Positions 47,875-58,799 of a stretch of DNA of 64,000 nucleotides are shown one piece after another; position 1 is the first letter of the stretch, and each line of letters starts with the position of its first letter. Under the pieces are notes generated by a model. The model worked only from the letters and a program-made list of their open reading frames with translations, ran no database searches and was not told the origin of the DNA. Origin of the DNA: Mimachlamys varia (taxonomy: Eukaryota > Mollusca > Bivalvia > Pectinida > Pectinidae). A program made the translations under genes and the position numbers. The DNA is taken from the NCBI GenBank assembly GCA_947623455.1, contig OX392542.1, forward strand, positions 14,081,625 to 14,145,624, written 5' to 3'.

Positions 47875-48800
47875 GTCGGCAATATCTACGTTACTCCGTT
47901 CTGTCTTTGCCCTGCTGTTGCCTGACGTACCGTATTGCCCCCTATTAATCCCCCATCCCCACATTACTCCGTTCTGTCCTTGCCCTGCTGTTGTCTGACG
48001 TACCGTATTGTCCCCTATTAATCCCCACGTTACTCCGTTCTGTCCTTGCCCTGCTGTTGCCTGACGTACCGTATTGTCCCCTATTAATCCCCACGTTACT
48101 CTGTTCTGTCCTTGCCCTACTGTTGTCTGACGTACCGTATTGTCCCCTATTAATCCCCACGGTACTCTGTTATGTCCTTGCCCTGCTGTTGCCTGACGTA
48201 CCGTATTGTCCCCTATTAATACCCACGTTACTCCGTTCTGTCCTTGCCCTGCTGTTGCCTGACGTACCGTATTGCCCCCTATTAATACCCACGTTACTCC
48301 GTTGTGTCCTTACCCTTCTGTTGCCTAACGTACCATATTTCCCCTATTAATCCCTAATACCAACGTTACTCCGTTCTGTCCTTATCCTTCTGTTGCCTTA
48401 CGTACCGTATTGTCCCCCTATGAATTCCGACGTTTCTCCGTTCTGTCCTTACCCTGCTGTTGCCTGACGTACCGTATTTTCCCCCAATTAATCCATAATC
48501 CCCACGTTACCTTGTTGTGTCCTTACCCTTCTATTGCCTAACGGACCGTATTTCCCCATATTAATCCCTAATCCCCACGTTACTCCGTTCTGTTCTTGTC
48601 CTGCTGTTGCGTGACGTACAGTATTGCCCCCTATAATCCCTAACCCCCACGTTACTCCGTTCTGTCCTTGCCCTGCGGTTGCCTGACGTACCGTATGGTC
48701 CCCTATTAATACCCTCGTTACTCCGTTCTGTCCTTGTCCTGCTGTTGCCTGACGTACCGTATTTCCCCCTATTAATTCCCAACCCCCTCGTTACAATATG
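47875..48800 (+). repeat. Tandem repeat, about 66 bp unit
   Basis: About 14 units with CCTGACGTACCGTATTGTCC and GTTACTCCGTTCTGTCC. Because 66 is divisible by 3, frames stay open on both strands; these are not genes. Confidence 0.9.
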
Positions 48801-48804
48801 CTTT

Positions 48805-50250
48805 TTATTCAATCGATGAATGTTACTCTATTGGGACCGACAACAAACATATCGATACATTTGATATCGTCTCTACATGTAATTACCAGGTCATGCAGGT
48901 ATCCGTCATCCACTTAGATCCATCGCACTAATACATGTATTAGCTGAGAGAAGGATTCCTCTTCTTCATACCTTAAACCCATTATTGTATAAAATCTCTA
49001 CCAACACGACACCTTTCCGATACTCTCGGCCGTACTGCATTCGTCCTCATACCACATCAAAATGTGTTAATTGGCACCATTTAAGCTCTGCCATGCATCT
49101 CTATCGCTTTGATTTACAGAAAATTGATTTTTAGTATCGCTTATGTTAAACAAGAACATGTACGGCAATTAATAGAATTGATATTAATGGAAGGATCAAA
49201 ACGTTGGAGAAGTGATAAAACCATATCGACGTTATGCGTCAGTTGAAATACATTGTATGTAGTCATAAACAAGTTAAGATATTTTTACCCCCACGAAACG
49301 GGATTGCGAAGGATATTAATTTTGGTTCCGCCCATGCATCTTTCCGTGGGTATATTCTTGGAAACATATTTATCTAAACTAATAAAAAACGTGGTAGTTT
49401 TATAGGGCTAGATCCCTAAAGTTGTGCCTTTTGCCATTGGCGCAATTTCGTTTTTTGAATAGTTATTTTGTACCTATGAAACAAATTTAAATATTTGAAA
49501 TTTACTTTTCTCATTACAAGCTTAAAACACTTAAAATGCGGTCAACAGATCGCAACAAAACTCTTTGTTCATATTAGACAAGTGTCATAATTGTGCCTTT
49601 TGCATAATTATGGTTTAGTTTTTATTTATATATTTTCTCTGATAAAAATGTCAAGAATACAAAATTACTGTTTACAAGTTTTCTTGATTAGAAATTGAAA
49701 ACCATTCAAGTGATCTTGACAACACTTTGTTTACATATCCGGCTTGTGCAAATTTGTGATTTTGCATTCAAATTGCTGGCTTAACGGAAAGTTGCTACGC
49801 TTTGATGGAAGCAAAAATGACAGCATATAAAGTGACGAGATCGGGTAAACCCAATCGAGAGCTAGGATATTATAGCGTAACCTCTACACAGGTGTGAAAC
49901 TTGTCGTAATCATTAACTTGCCTGCTGTACCCCAATCTCTATTTACCGGTAATGTAGGGGAAGCAGGTGTCAGAAGTCAAACGGCAAAAGTTCCTGACTA
50001 TCGCAAGGAAGCGTGCACGAATATACCGAAGCCAAGTACACACGCTCTCAACACATAAAATCATTTTGGCTGTTGATACAATGTAGGTCATACAAACGAA
50101 AAACAACCAAATCATGCAGAAGGACATTGAATATCTCCTTCTGCGAAAAAAACAAGCCATACTTGAATTAATATTACCCAAATTGATATTTATAATAACG
50201 ATTGCCCATAACGTTACAGAAATGTGATAGCAAAGAAATGTTGTATACAA
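48805..50250. other. No gene seen
   Basis: A 103-residue minus frame at 50250-49939 is Cys/aromatic-rich but matches nothing I know. Confidence 0.5.
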
Positions 50251-50254
50251 AACA

Positions 50255-50400
50255 AATAAAAAAATACCATAGCGTCAACATAACCATAATCCCAATTCTA
50301 AATCGATTAATCTAGGGGCAATCCCAATTCTTAATCGATTAATATAATCTAGGGCAATACATTAACGAAGGACATAGTTACACGGATACCATTAATACTA
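50255..50400 (-). mobile_element. Penelope-like element 3' tail copy with internal duplication
   Basis: Distal tail end with the segment CAATTCTAAATCGATTAATC duplicated in tandem within the copy. Confidence 0.6.
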
Positions 50401-50699
50401 GTAATTACGAATAAACTGCGACATATTAGCACTGTAGGTTGGAGAAGTACAATGTAGGGATATTACTTAGAAGAAAAGAGAAAGTAGTCGTTTGGAAATT
50501 CTAAACCTTTACGAATATTGTATAGCTTAAAAGGTAAGCTGCGTTTGTTGATCTGTTGATTTTAATACACTGTCCAATTGGTAACGCCCTCTGTCAATAT
50601 TTGATTATACCAGGTTGCTTTAACACCATTTGGACCGAAGCAAAGGTCCATAATTGATATATAATGCCTATCCCATTTTAGCCTGATGATGCTACTTAA

Positions 50700-51215
50700 T
50701 AAAACTAAAGAATACCGAAGCGTTAACAAAATAAATAGTACGAACTCAAAACCGATTAAACTAGGGGGAAAATATGACCAAAGGAAATATTTACATGGAG
50801 ACCCTTGTAAAAGTACAAGAAAATAAGATCAGGTGGTCCGGAATAATAAGCGTCTTCTGCTTCATCGACGACACCCACCATGAAGATCTTTGTCACATTC
50901 AAGACGACCAGGAATTTAAGCATACTTACTCTATCTTCTTTAGTTCATTTCAGCTTCTGTCGTGTTTTAATAAAGTTTGTTCCACGATAGCTCACTTTCA
51001 TCTATTTGCATCGTAGTCCGCCTTTTTTGGAAAAGAAAACTCTCATAACGACAGATCGAAGACGTTCCTTCAATTTGTTATGAGGTATGGTAGTGTACAG
51101 GGTGGAAAAATCAAATGTTTTGATCGAAAAACAAATTAGGAGTGGGTGTTTAAGATTGATCAAAATATCTTTAGAGTGTTTTAAAATCGACATCCCATTG
51201 AGTTTACTGCACGCC
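50700..51215 (-). pseudogene. Penelope-like element, internally deleted copy
   Basis: On the minus strand 51193-51002 encodes IKTFDFSTLYTTIPHNKLKERL, a recognised Penelope RT motif, then VMRVFFSKKGG as in the 29 kb copy. The rest of the RT is missing and the sequence resumes in the shared 3' tail (50910-50700). Confidence 0.8.
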
Positions 51216-51219
51216 TGAT

Positions 51220-52155
51220 GTTTAGCTCACCTGTACGAAAATCAAGTGACCTTGTTCCATGACGCAGCATCCGTGGTCCTTTTGTCATTTCAGTTTATTT
51301 GTTTAGGTGGTCCTGCATGCAAAACAATATTATTGATATTTCAGGAATCTGCTATTTTTGGGCTATCCAGTTATTTGTGCGCAAAACACACCATTTCAGT
51401 GTAAACGAAATAGCTTGCCTTATTAATGTCGATGAGTCGTTAAGTGTTCCTACAAAGTAAATTCAGAAATTATCATAAATTTCCTTAGCAATAGGAGCGC
51501 TTCCCATATTGTTGAGGGAAGTTTGTTGATAGATTATAGATCTGTTAAATATGTATGTAAACGAATCACATTTCCATAGCCAGTATGGAACAGGAATGAA
51601 AATACATTGTTATGTAAATGGATAAATATCAGTTTGAATTCACTATGTGCTCCAGTAAACTTTGTGCGAAGGTGAGAGATACGTATGATAGTGCGATGAA
51701 TCCCTCGCTAGGATTTTAATTTTTAATTTTGTACTACCGGCTATAATGGCCTTATATCGTATTCCGTCCAAATAAAGTACGGATACGGGTATGATATATA
51801 ACAATAATTTATTGAAATTATGTCTGGGTCCTGTTATGAGTTTAAATGTATTCCTGATAGCGATTCAGATTGAATTCACACGATATAAGAATATCAAAAT
51901 GACGATCAAGTATGACAGTCGATGAGGAGGAAATAACACGTACATATACATATATCAACAGCAAGTAGGGATATTATCATGTCATGCTTTGACATGCCGC
52001 AAACGACGAATGCAAAGCGTTATAACAAATAAGTCAAATTATATCTGAAGACGTATTGAAAACGGAAAAAATGTCACGTACATGTACAGCCGCTGATTAT
52101 GGGGTACACTCAGATGAAACAGAATACTTTCATTCGAATTGATAAAGGAATGGGA
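51220..52155. other. No gene seen
   Basis: No coding signal or recognised repeat. Confidence 0.5.
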
Positions 52156-52159
52156 AGCA

Positions 52160-52315
52160 TTTTTAAATACAGAGGAGGCTTCGGTGGGTCCGTGTAAGTC
52201 TTGCTCAATTGCTGAACTAATGACAACTTTGTAGTGCCACAACACTGAAGTATTCTGCCGAAGAACCCAGCAGAGAACACCCATCTAGTCATATTGCACT
52301 GTCAACGGATTAACA
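52160..52315 (+). mobile_element. Dispersed mollusc repeat fragment
   Basis: GTGGGTCCGTGTAAGTCTTG, then GAAGTATTCTGCCGAAGAAC and CATCTAGTCATATTGCACTG, parallel to the copies at 47.6 and 31.9 kb. Confidence 0.55.
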
Positions 52316-52354
52316 GGTCGTCCAACTCTTATCATGCTGAGCGTTAATCTTAGC

Positions 52355-52720
52355 ATCGATTAAAGTAGAGGCAACATCTGAACAAAGGAAAGACTTACAT
52401 GGAGACACTTATAAATGTACAAGCGAAAACGACCGGCTGTTCCGTATGCGTATTTTTCTTCATCGACGACACCCGCCATCTAAATCTTGGTCACATCCAG
52501 ATTAACACGTCCTCAAAGTGAGAAACAAGTCACCATTCCCAATCAAAACATGTACGCACGCTAATGAGCATATACCGCCCACCTTTTATAATGCAAGAAA
52601 ACAAAATATTTCTCAGTGAAATTAAGATGGCGACCATAAAATTTGTTCATATTCCTTATCAACCTGCCTCTCTCAATCCTTGTTTAGTAAGTTTTGCCAA
52701 GATTTTATTTCAGTTTAGTC
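52355..52720 (-). mobile_element. Penelope-like element 3' tail copy
   Basis: The minus-strand tail reaches back to the RT end (LSLxxIKMATIKFVHI region). With the plus-strand copy at 52905-53430 it forms a head-to-head inverted pair separated by about 190 bp. Confidence 0.75.
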
Positions 52721-52904
52721 TAAGCATCTTTGAAATCAATTTTGTATAAATGGTAGGACTCGGACTCCTGGGGCCTTGGGATAGAAGTCCAATAGGGAAA
52801 AAAGAGCAAATTCTTCTAACAGTATTGGTCATTCACGTTCAAAGTACCAAGATGAGCTCATGCAATACCATGGCGTCAAGCGTCCGACCGTCCGTCAACA
52901 TCCT

Positions 52905-53430
52905 ATCGTGATCTTTCCATTTCTTGATGATAGCATCCCTGCTTCTCTAACTTTTGGATGGTGTTTACATGTCGCAGTCGATTTTCTATTCTAGGGCTTG
53001 CTCTAGACATCGCGACTTTCGTGATTGATGTCGACTTCTGACAATCAAACAAGCAAGAGATTCGAGAGAGGCAGGTTGATAAGAACTATGAGTTGTATGG
53101 TCGCCATCTTTGTCTCATTGAAAAATATTTTGTTTCTTTGTGTGATATCATGATGGACGTTTTTGACTTTGCCAATGAGTATATGCTTACTTGTTGTTAT
53201 TGACAATGACTCGGTTCTCATTTCGAGGAATCGATATTTGGATGTAACCAAGATTTACATGGCGGGTGTTGGCGATGAAGCAGAAGACTCTTATCTTCCG
53301 GAACACATGGTCTTATCCTCTTCTTCTTTTACAAGGGTCTCCATGAAGATTTTTTTTTTTGCCCATAGTTTATTCGAATTTGAGTTCGGATTATGGTTTT
53401 GTTGACGCTTCGGTTATTCTCTATTTTCAT
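52905..53430 (+). pseudogene. Penelope-like element, RT C-terminus and 3' tail
   Basis: Plus-strand translation with stops gives the RT end (YSRACSRHRDFRD, LYGRHLCLIEKYFVSLCD), then the shared tail ending in TTCGGATTATGGTTTTGTTG. Confidence 0.8.
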
Positions 53431-53814
53431 ATTTGTTAAGTATTTTTTTAAATTTCTGTTATGCTATTTTCTGATCCAACAAATAATGAGAATTCGTTTG
53501 CAAACATACTAATTTTCGCTTCAATATTTTTTTATTGTTTAAACATCGAATATATATCGTTATACATTTGTTTTACAAATAGCACAAGCCAACGGCTCAG
53601 CCTGAATAATATAGATCAGAGGCGCGAGAGGGCAGCCTTGTTTTACAGAGCAACTTATTTTGAGATCCTGAGATTACCAGATCTTGATAAGTAGCTTTCT
53701 TAAGTTAAGAATAGGAGTTTTAGCGCTACAGTCAGTTCACTACTTTGTGTTTTTTTAATAAAGTTAATATCAGACATTCCAATGTCAACCTCTTGTAATT
53801 TACCGAACATGTAG

Positions 53815-53922
53815 TATATAACTCGTTCAGGTGATATTGACCAATGTATTATATAACTCGTTTGGATGATATTGACAAATGCATTATATAACTCGTTTGG
53901 GTGATATTGACAAATGCATTAA
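53815..53922 (+). repeat. Tandem repeat, 35 bp x 3
   Basis: TATATAACTCGTTTGGGTGA plus ATATTGACAAATGCAT; the ACTCGTT core falls at 53821, 53856 and 53891. Confidence 0.9.
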
Positions 53923-53924
53923 AC

Positions 53925-56025
53925 ATGTTTAGTGGTTTTGATGACTCTGATGGCTTACTATGCATTTTAAGAATATGGGAAAAATGAATAAAGAAAAAAG
54001 CAGATTATACGCGCAGGCAATGTTAATCTGGTCTAATTCATCGGCAAATGAAACAGATTACATTTGGAAGTTTCATCGAGTTCAACTTGAGTAAAAAAAT
54101 GAAATATTTTACAAACAAACATGTTAAGTGTCAATGTGTGTATGTACTTTATGCACAGAGCAAACCTGTTTTGATGAAGATGGTCGTGGTCCCTTTATTA
54201 AAAAAAAGAGTTCAAGAGTTTAGAGTTTAAGTTTTTTGTTCATATAAATAATTGCACATGTCAAACAAGCTTGATGATGATGATAAAGTATGACTACAGC
54301 AATATCATTTGACCAGTTCCAATACTGGCGTAGGTTGACATTTTTTCTTATTTCAAAGTGGGATAAAATAACTGCAATGTGCATTTTTCTCGTACAACCC
54401 CTTCACATTTTGTCATTTCCTGTTTCTAAGCATGGTCGTGCTTCCTTAAAAGCTGCACGAGACGTAATCAGAGCTTCCTCGTGATGGTCGAGTCGTCAAA
54501 TTGGACATATTGAATAGAGTATGAATTAGGATAGCAATGAAACATATCCGTCATTGCAAGCAACAAGTGCAATCAGTAAATGTAAATTTTCCTCTTAGGG
54601 CTATGTTCGTTGAACGGACAATCAATAAAAACTGTTTATTAGAACGGTGTTTTATAACAATATTTAAGTATTACACTAGATTTGACACTTCAAAACGTAA
54701 TCGAAATGTCAACTACGGCAGCATAATTGCAAAAATAATTACCTAACACAACGACTATTTTTTGTAATACCAAATAATGTTACGTGAGCAGGCATACAGA
54801 ACTCAAAAGTGTCAAATTGTATTTAACGGTACTGTGTCATCTTTCAAGGTTCAGAGCCCTTGAGATAAAGATTTCAAAGTAACGACGGGGTCAGTAATGA
54901 AACAGGTAGCTCAAGTGATTAGAATATGAAAAAATTCAAAACACATATAAAAAAACAACGACCCGTTTTTGTGACGTATTGCCGGTTTCACCACTACAGG
55001 GCTACTTCCAGACGAAGCAAAATCATAGGCAAAGTGTAACAAAGGGAAGCAACTCTGTTTTTCGCACGCAAATGTTACAGTCTAATGATCTTCTCTTGTG
55101 AAAAGTCAAACAATTATGGAAGACTTACTTTTTTCCCCATATGCATTTTTTGGAACAGGAAATTCATGGCATAGCGGAAAATGCAAAACAATATATCGTA
55201 GTAAACTCGTTGTTGTGCTTTGCTCGATCAAAATACTAAAATTAGCAAAACACGTGATTTAGGAGAACAAATCTGTATTGGCAAATTGCAGGATAATTTC
55301 ATTAAATATCTTCCAGAATTATATGCTCATATAAGTATGTATGTTTGGGTTTGCAAATTGACAAAAATAGTATTTTCCTATTAATTATGGAAATAAAAGG
55401 TCTTTAAATTATTCTTTAAGCTCAAAAAATAAATTAAAGTTACCCTTTACCACTTATTTTTTTTAATAAGAAAATACTACATTTTTTGCAGATTTAATGC
55501 TTTATAAAAATAATTTTGGTGACAATTTTTTTTGAGTATTTGGCAGATCAAAAGAAAAAAGTTTCCTCTTTCTAAAGCTGTCATAAAAATTTGACGGTCG
55601 CGTGTTTTATTTATTTTTCCCCTATATCAATTAGGTTATTTTTCACTATTCTTGAGTTAAAAATCAAAATTGCTTCAGTTACACTAAATATCTAAACAAA
55701 AAAACAAATGTAAAAACAAAATATATTTGCTTTATACTGAACATAAAGAAAATTTACAGCAAAAGCATTCTTGCTATAATGAAAAAACATCGACACACTG
55801 GTGATTGTAAATGATCAATCAGTCATTATAACATGAAATTTTGACCTTTCGTGAAGTGCAAGACATACACAGAATTGCTAATATTCAAAATGGCCACTAT
55901 AATGGTCATTCTTTCAAATTCTTCTTAAAAAGTTCTACAAACAACAGATAATTTTCAAAAAGAGCAAAATGAAATTTGAATGTGATTGAAACCTCACAAG
56001 AACAGATCCTTAAGAGCTTTAAGAG
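53925..56025. other. No gene seen
   Basis: AT-rich with many A and T runs; no recognised element. Confidence 0.5.
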
Positions 56026-56029
56026 ACAA

Positions 56030-56340
56030 AGCGAATATTTCACGGTAGGCCAAGCTTTTTTTGCTTCATCTACGACAACTGCGATGCATATAAATGCCAC
56101 ATCCTTGTGATTTTCACGTCATCAGTGTAAGAGTTCTTTTTTAACGTTAAAACATGGCATACTAAAAATTATATTATTTATATGAGTATATAAGGCATAC
56201 TAATGAATATATTATTTATATGAGTAAATAAGGTCCACTTTCATATCGCACAGGTATATAGCATATTTCTTAAATGAAACTATGATGGCGACTATTCAAC
56301 TTGTCCTTAATCAACCGGAGTACTTCGCGGATTATTTAGA
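56030..56340 (-). mobile_element. Penelope-like element 3' tail copy (worn)
   Basis: Contains TTTTGCTTCATCTACGACAA and, further on, ATGATGGCGACTATTCAACT, in the family order. It is split by a 35 bp tandem duplication at about 56160-56230. Confidence 0.6.
56160..56232 (+). repeat. Tandem duplication, about 35 bp x 2
   Basis: GGCATACTAA... TATTATTTATATGAGTA TATAAGG repeated with two or three changes. Confidence 0.8.
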
Positions 56341-56344
56341 GTAC

Positions 56345-58600
56345 ACTACGGTTTTTTGTGTTATACCCTATAACATAAAACATGTATTCTAATTTGGTCC
56401 TTTAATAGTTAATGTCTGCGGATATTTTTTTTAAAATAAGGTAGCGATTAAGGAAGAAGCTGGCACTTGGACATTATCTATCACATATCGAACCTGCTAT
56501 CATCACTCGTTTATTCATAGCTCATCATTTTTTAAATCCAAAATATCAAACTTTGCAAATATTCGAGTAAGCTGATAGAAATTTAAGAAACTGAAATATA
56601 ACGCATGCTTGTATGAATATCTTAATAAAATTATGTATACGTTGATTTTCGACGTATTTTGTTTTGCACTGGACATGACTATTGAGTGCAGCGAAGCGTG
56701 TTGATCCAATATGGCGCAGGTGAAGCGTGGCTCACGATATAACATACGTGACTAATCGTAAGGCAAATACGAAGTTGCAACCACTGTAATTCATACGTCT
56801 CTGCTATCAGTCATCGATCTGTTATTTAGGGTGGTTGTATGTATTAATATTGCTGTTTAGAATGTCGGATTTGGCACGTCTTTCTTAGATTTAATTTCGC
56901 GTTTTTCTCTCCGTCCATATCTATACCTATTCGACAAACAAATTGAACAACACATAGTTGTAGTTGTTGAATTTATGTTTCATTTGATACGACTTTTGCA
57001 AACATAGCTGTATGAAATATTTTAATCAAAATTGTACAAAGATACTCAAATTTCCGTTCACTAAGCTATCATCCACAAGATAAAAAATGTGAAGAAAAGA
57101 TCAAACTTACATCGGCCTTAATGACGAATTTTGGTAGACGGATGCGGAGATTCTTCGAGAACTTTCCATTTTTTAACGATAACACTCCTGCCGCCCAAAC
57201 CGACGGACTAAACATGTTGTACATTCAGTATCTATACCATTTTCTCCAAATATCATGATTTTAGTGATGGATATCGACTGCTGATGTACACTGTATAATA
57301 CACCGTGGTCAGAATAACGATTGTAATCAAGTTATATTGTCACCTTTGTTAATAATTAATTTCAATAATTCCATATAATATGAAGATCGATGATGTTGAG
57401 TATGACGTCACAACAGAAGTCTGCACAATGAGGTGTAGTATTGCTTGGGTTCGGACTAGGGTTACATAAAAGGATATGTTGATGAGACAAGGAACGATTT
57501 CACTCCCATCATAGTGTAAATGACTTTTTTGATCCTTTTTCCCTTGGTCTTACTTGTCACGATGTTGTTTCGAAATATGGTTTTGTTTAAACTTCCATAT
57601 CTTTGTTTTGAAGGTTTTAAAAACTCTAAGTGAATCAGAATATAGTGTATATTCATCTCCGTAACACTGACCGATCAAGTTTGCGTTGAAGCTGTGGCAT
57701 TAATTGTTATCTGAAGGAGATGTTTGTCACTCTGACATCTAGTTATATGGCTATATAAAACGACTTCAAGAGAACACAAATAAAACAAGCAATGTCTGTT
57801 GTCAAATGTTTTTAATTTATTGTTCCATACATTAAGTCAAACCTAGAAACGGAAATGCCGCAAATCTTCTTTCATTCTGACGGTAATTGTGGAGTCTAGA
57901 AAAGAAGTTAAATAATTATAAATTCAAAGTCAATAACACTATTAGTAGATTTTACTGTTGTAACACGAAACAATTTACGTTCACAAGTTCGTAAAATGTT
58001 AGATATATAAAATACAGTCAATTGAGATATGAGTGACTCCACATTAAGTCTTGTCATATGAGATACAAAGGGATATATAACCGTTTTAAATACACCGGCC
58101 CTGTCACACTTTACGTAAATTCGTTTATGTATAAGACCATAGTATTTGAAATGATGTTATTTCGTGTTAATATGAGTCTTGTTGTAATTAAAAGAAAAGA
58201 TAATGTCGCACAAAACATTGTTCTAGGAGAATTACAATAAAGTTTTAGCATGTCAAACATGAAATTTTAATTCAATTTTAATTTATTTATAATTTCATTC
58301 TAAAATTATGCTACATATATTAATAATGGAGTATTGATTGATTTGCAACTTTATTACATTTCGAATTCCATTAAATTTCCGTTAAATATAATTTATTTGT
58401 TGATAATTGTGTTTACGAATCTTGTTATAAAAATATAAACACAATATTAATTCATTAATCAATACTTTTGTTGTGGGGTTCTTGTCAATTTAACATGAAT
58501 TGTTAGTACATGTACAAAATGGATGTATTCCGTGAGCTATAATTTTGTTTAAATATATCCCAGCTTGAAGTATCAACAAAAAATCATTTTATAAATTTGT
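56345..58600. other. No gene seen; 3' flank of the BRICHOS-like gene
   Basis: Probably holds the 3' UTR of the minus-strand gene at its right end. Otherwise only short frames. Confidence 0.5.
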
Positions 58601-58637
58601 TGAAACCTATTTTATATAAAACGATGATATCATACTT

Positions 58638-58799
58638 TTACTGTTCTGGAGATGACACCGAGGGTGTGGCCATTGGCGCTCCTCCGACCATATATAGTTT
58701 GTGGTTGTTACACATCATGGTGATGATGTGTGAGTGCTGGGTCACCTGGTTAGTGGTCAATTCCTCCTCACCACCGGACATCATGGCCATCATTTGAAG
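58638..58799 (-). CDS. BRICHOS-like gene, exon 4 and stop
   Basis: Residues 81-133, acceptor TATCTTGTAG|CT, stop TAA at 58638. It begins LQMMAMMSGGEEE and contains IITMMCNNHKLYMVGG with the second cysteine C110. The C-terminal tail is Ser/Pro-rich. AATAAA on the minus strand near 58285 and 57815 are candidate poly(A) signals. Confidence 0.8.
   Translation of the reverse strand, partial: LQMMAMMSGGEEELTTNQVTQHSHIITMMCNNHKLYMVGGAPMATPSVSSPEQ

Noticed and set aside
47991..48350. 119-residue Leu/Pro-rich frame
   Set aside because: Open only because the 66 bp tandem unit is divisible by 3.
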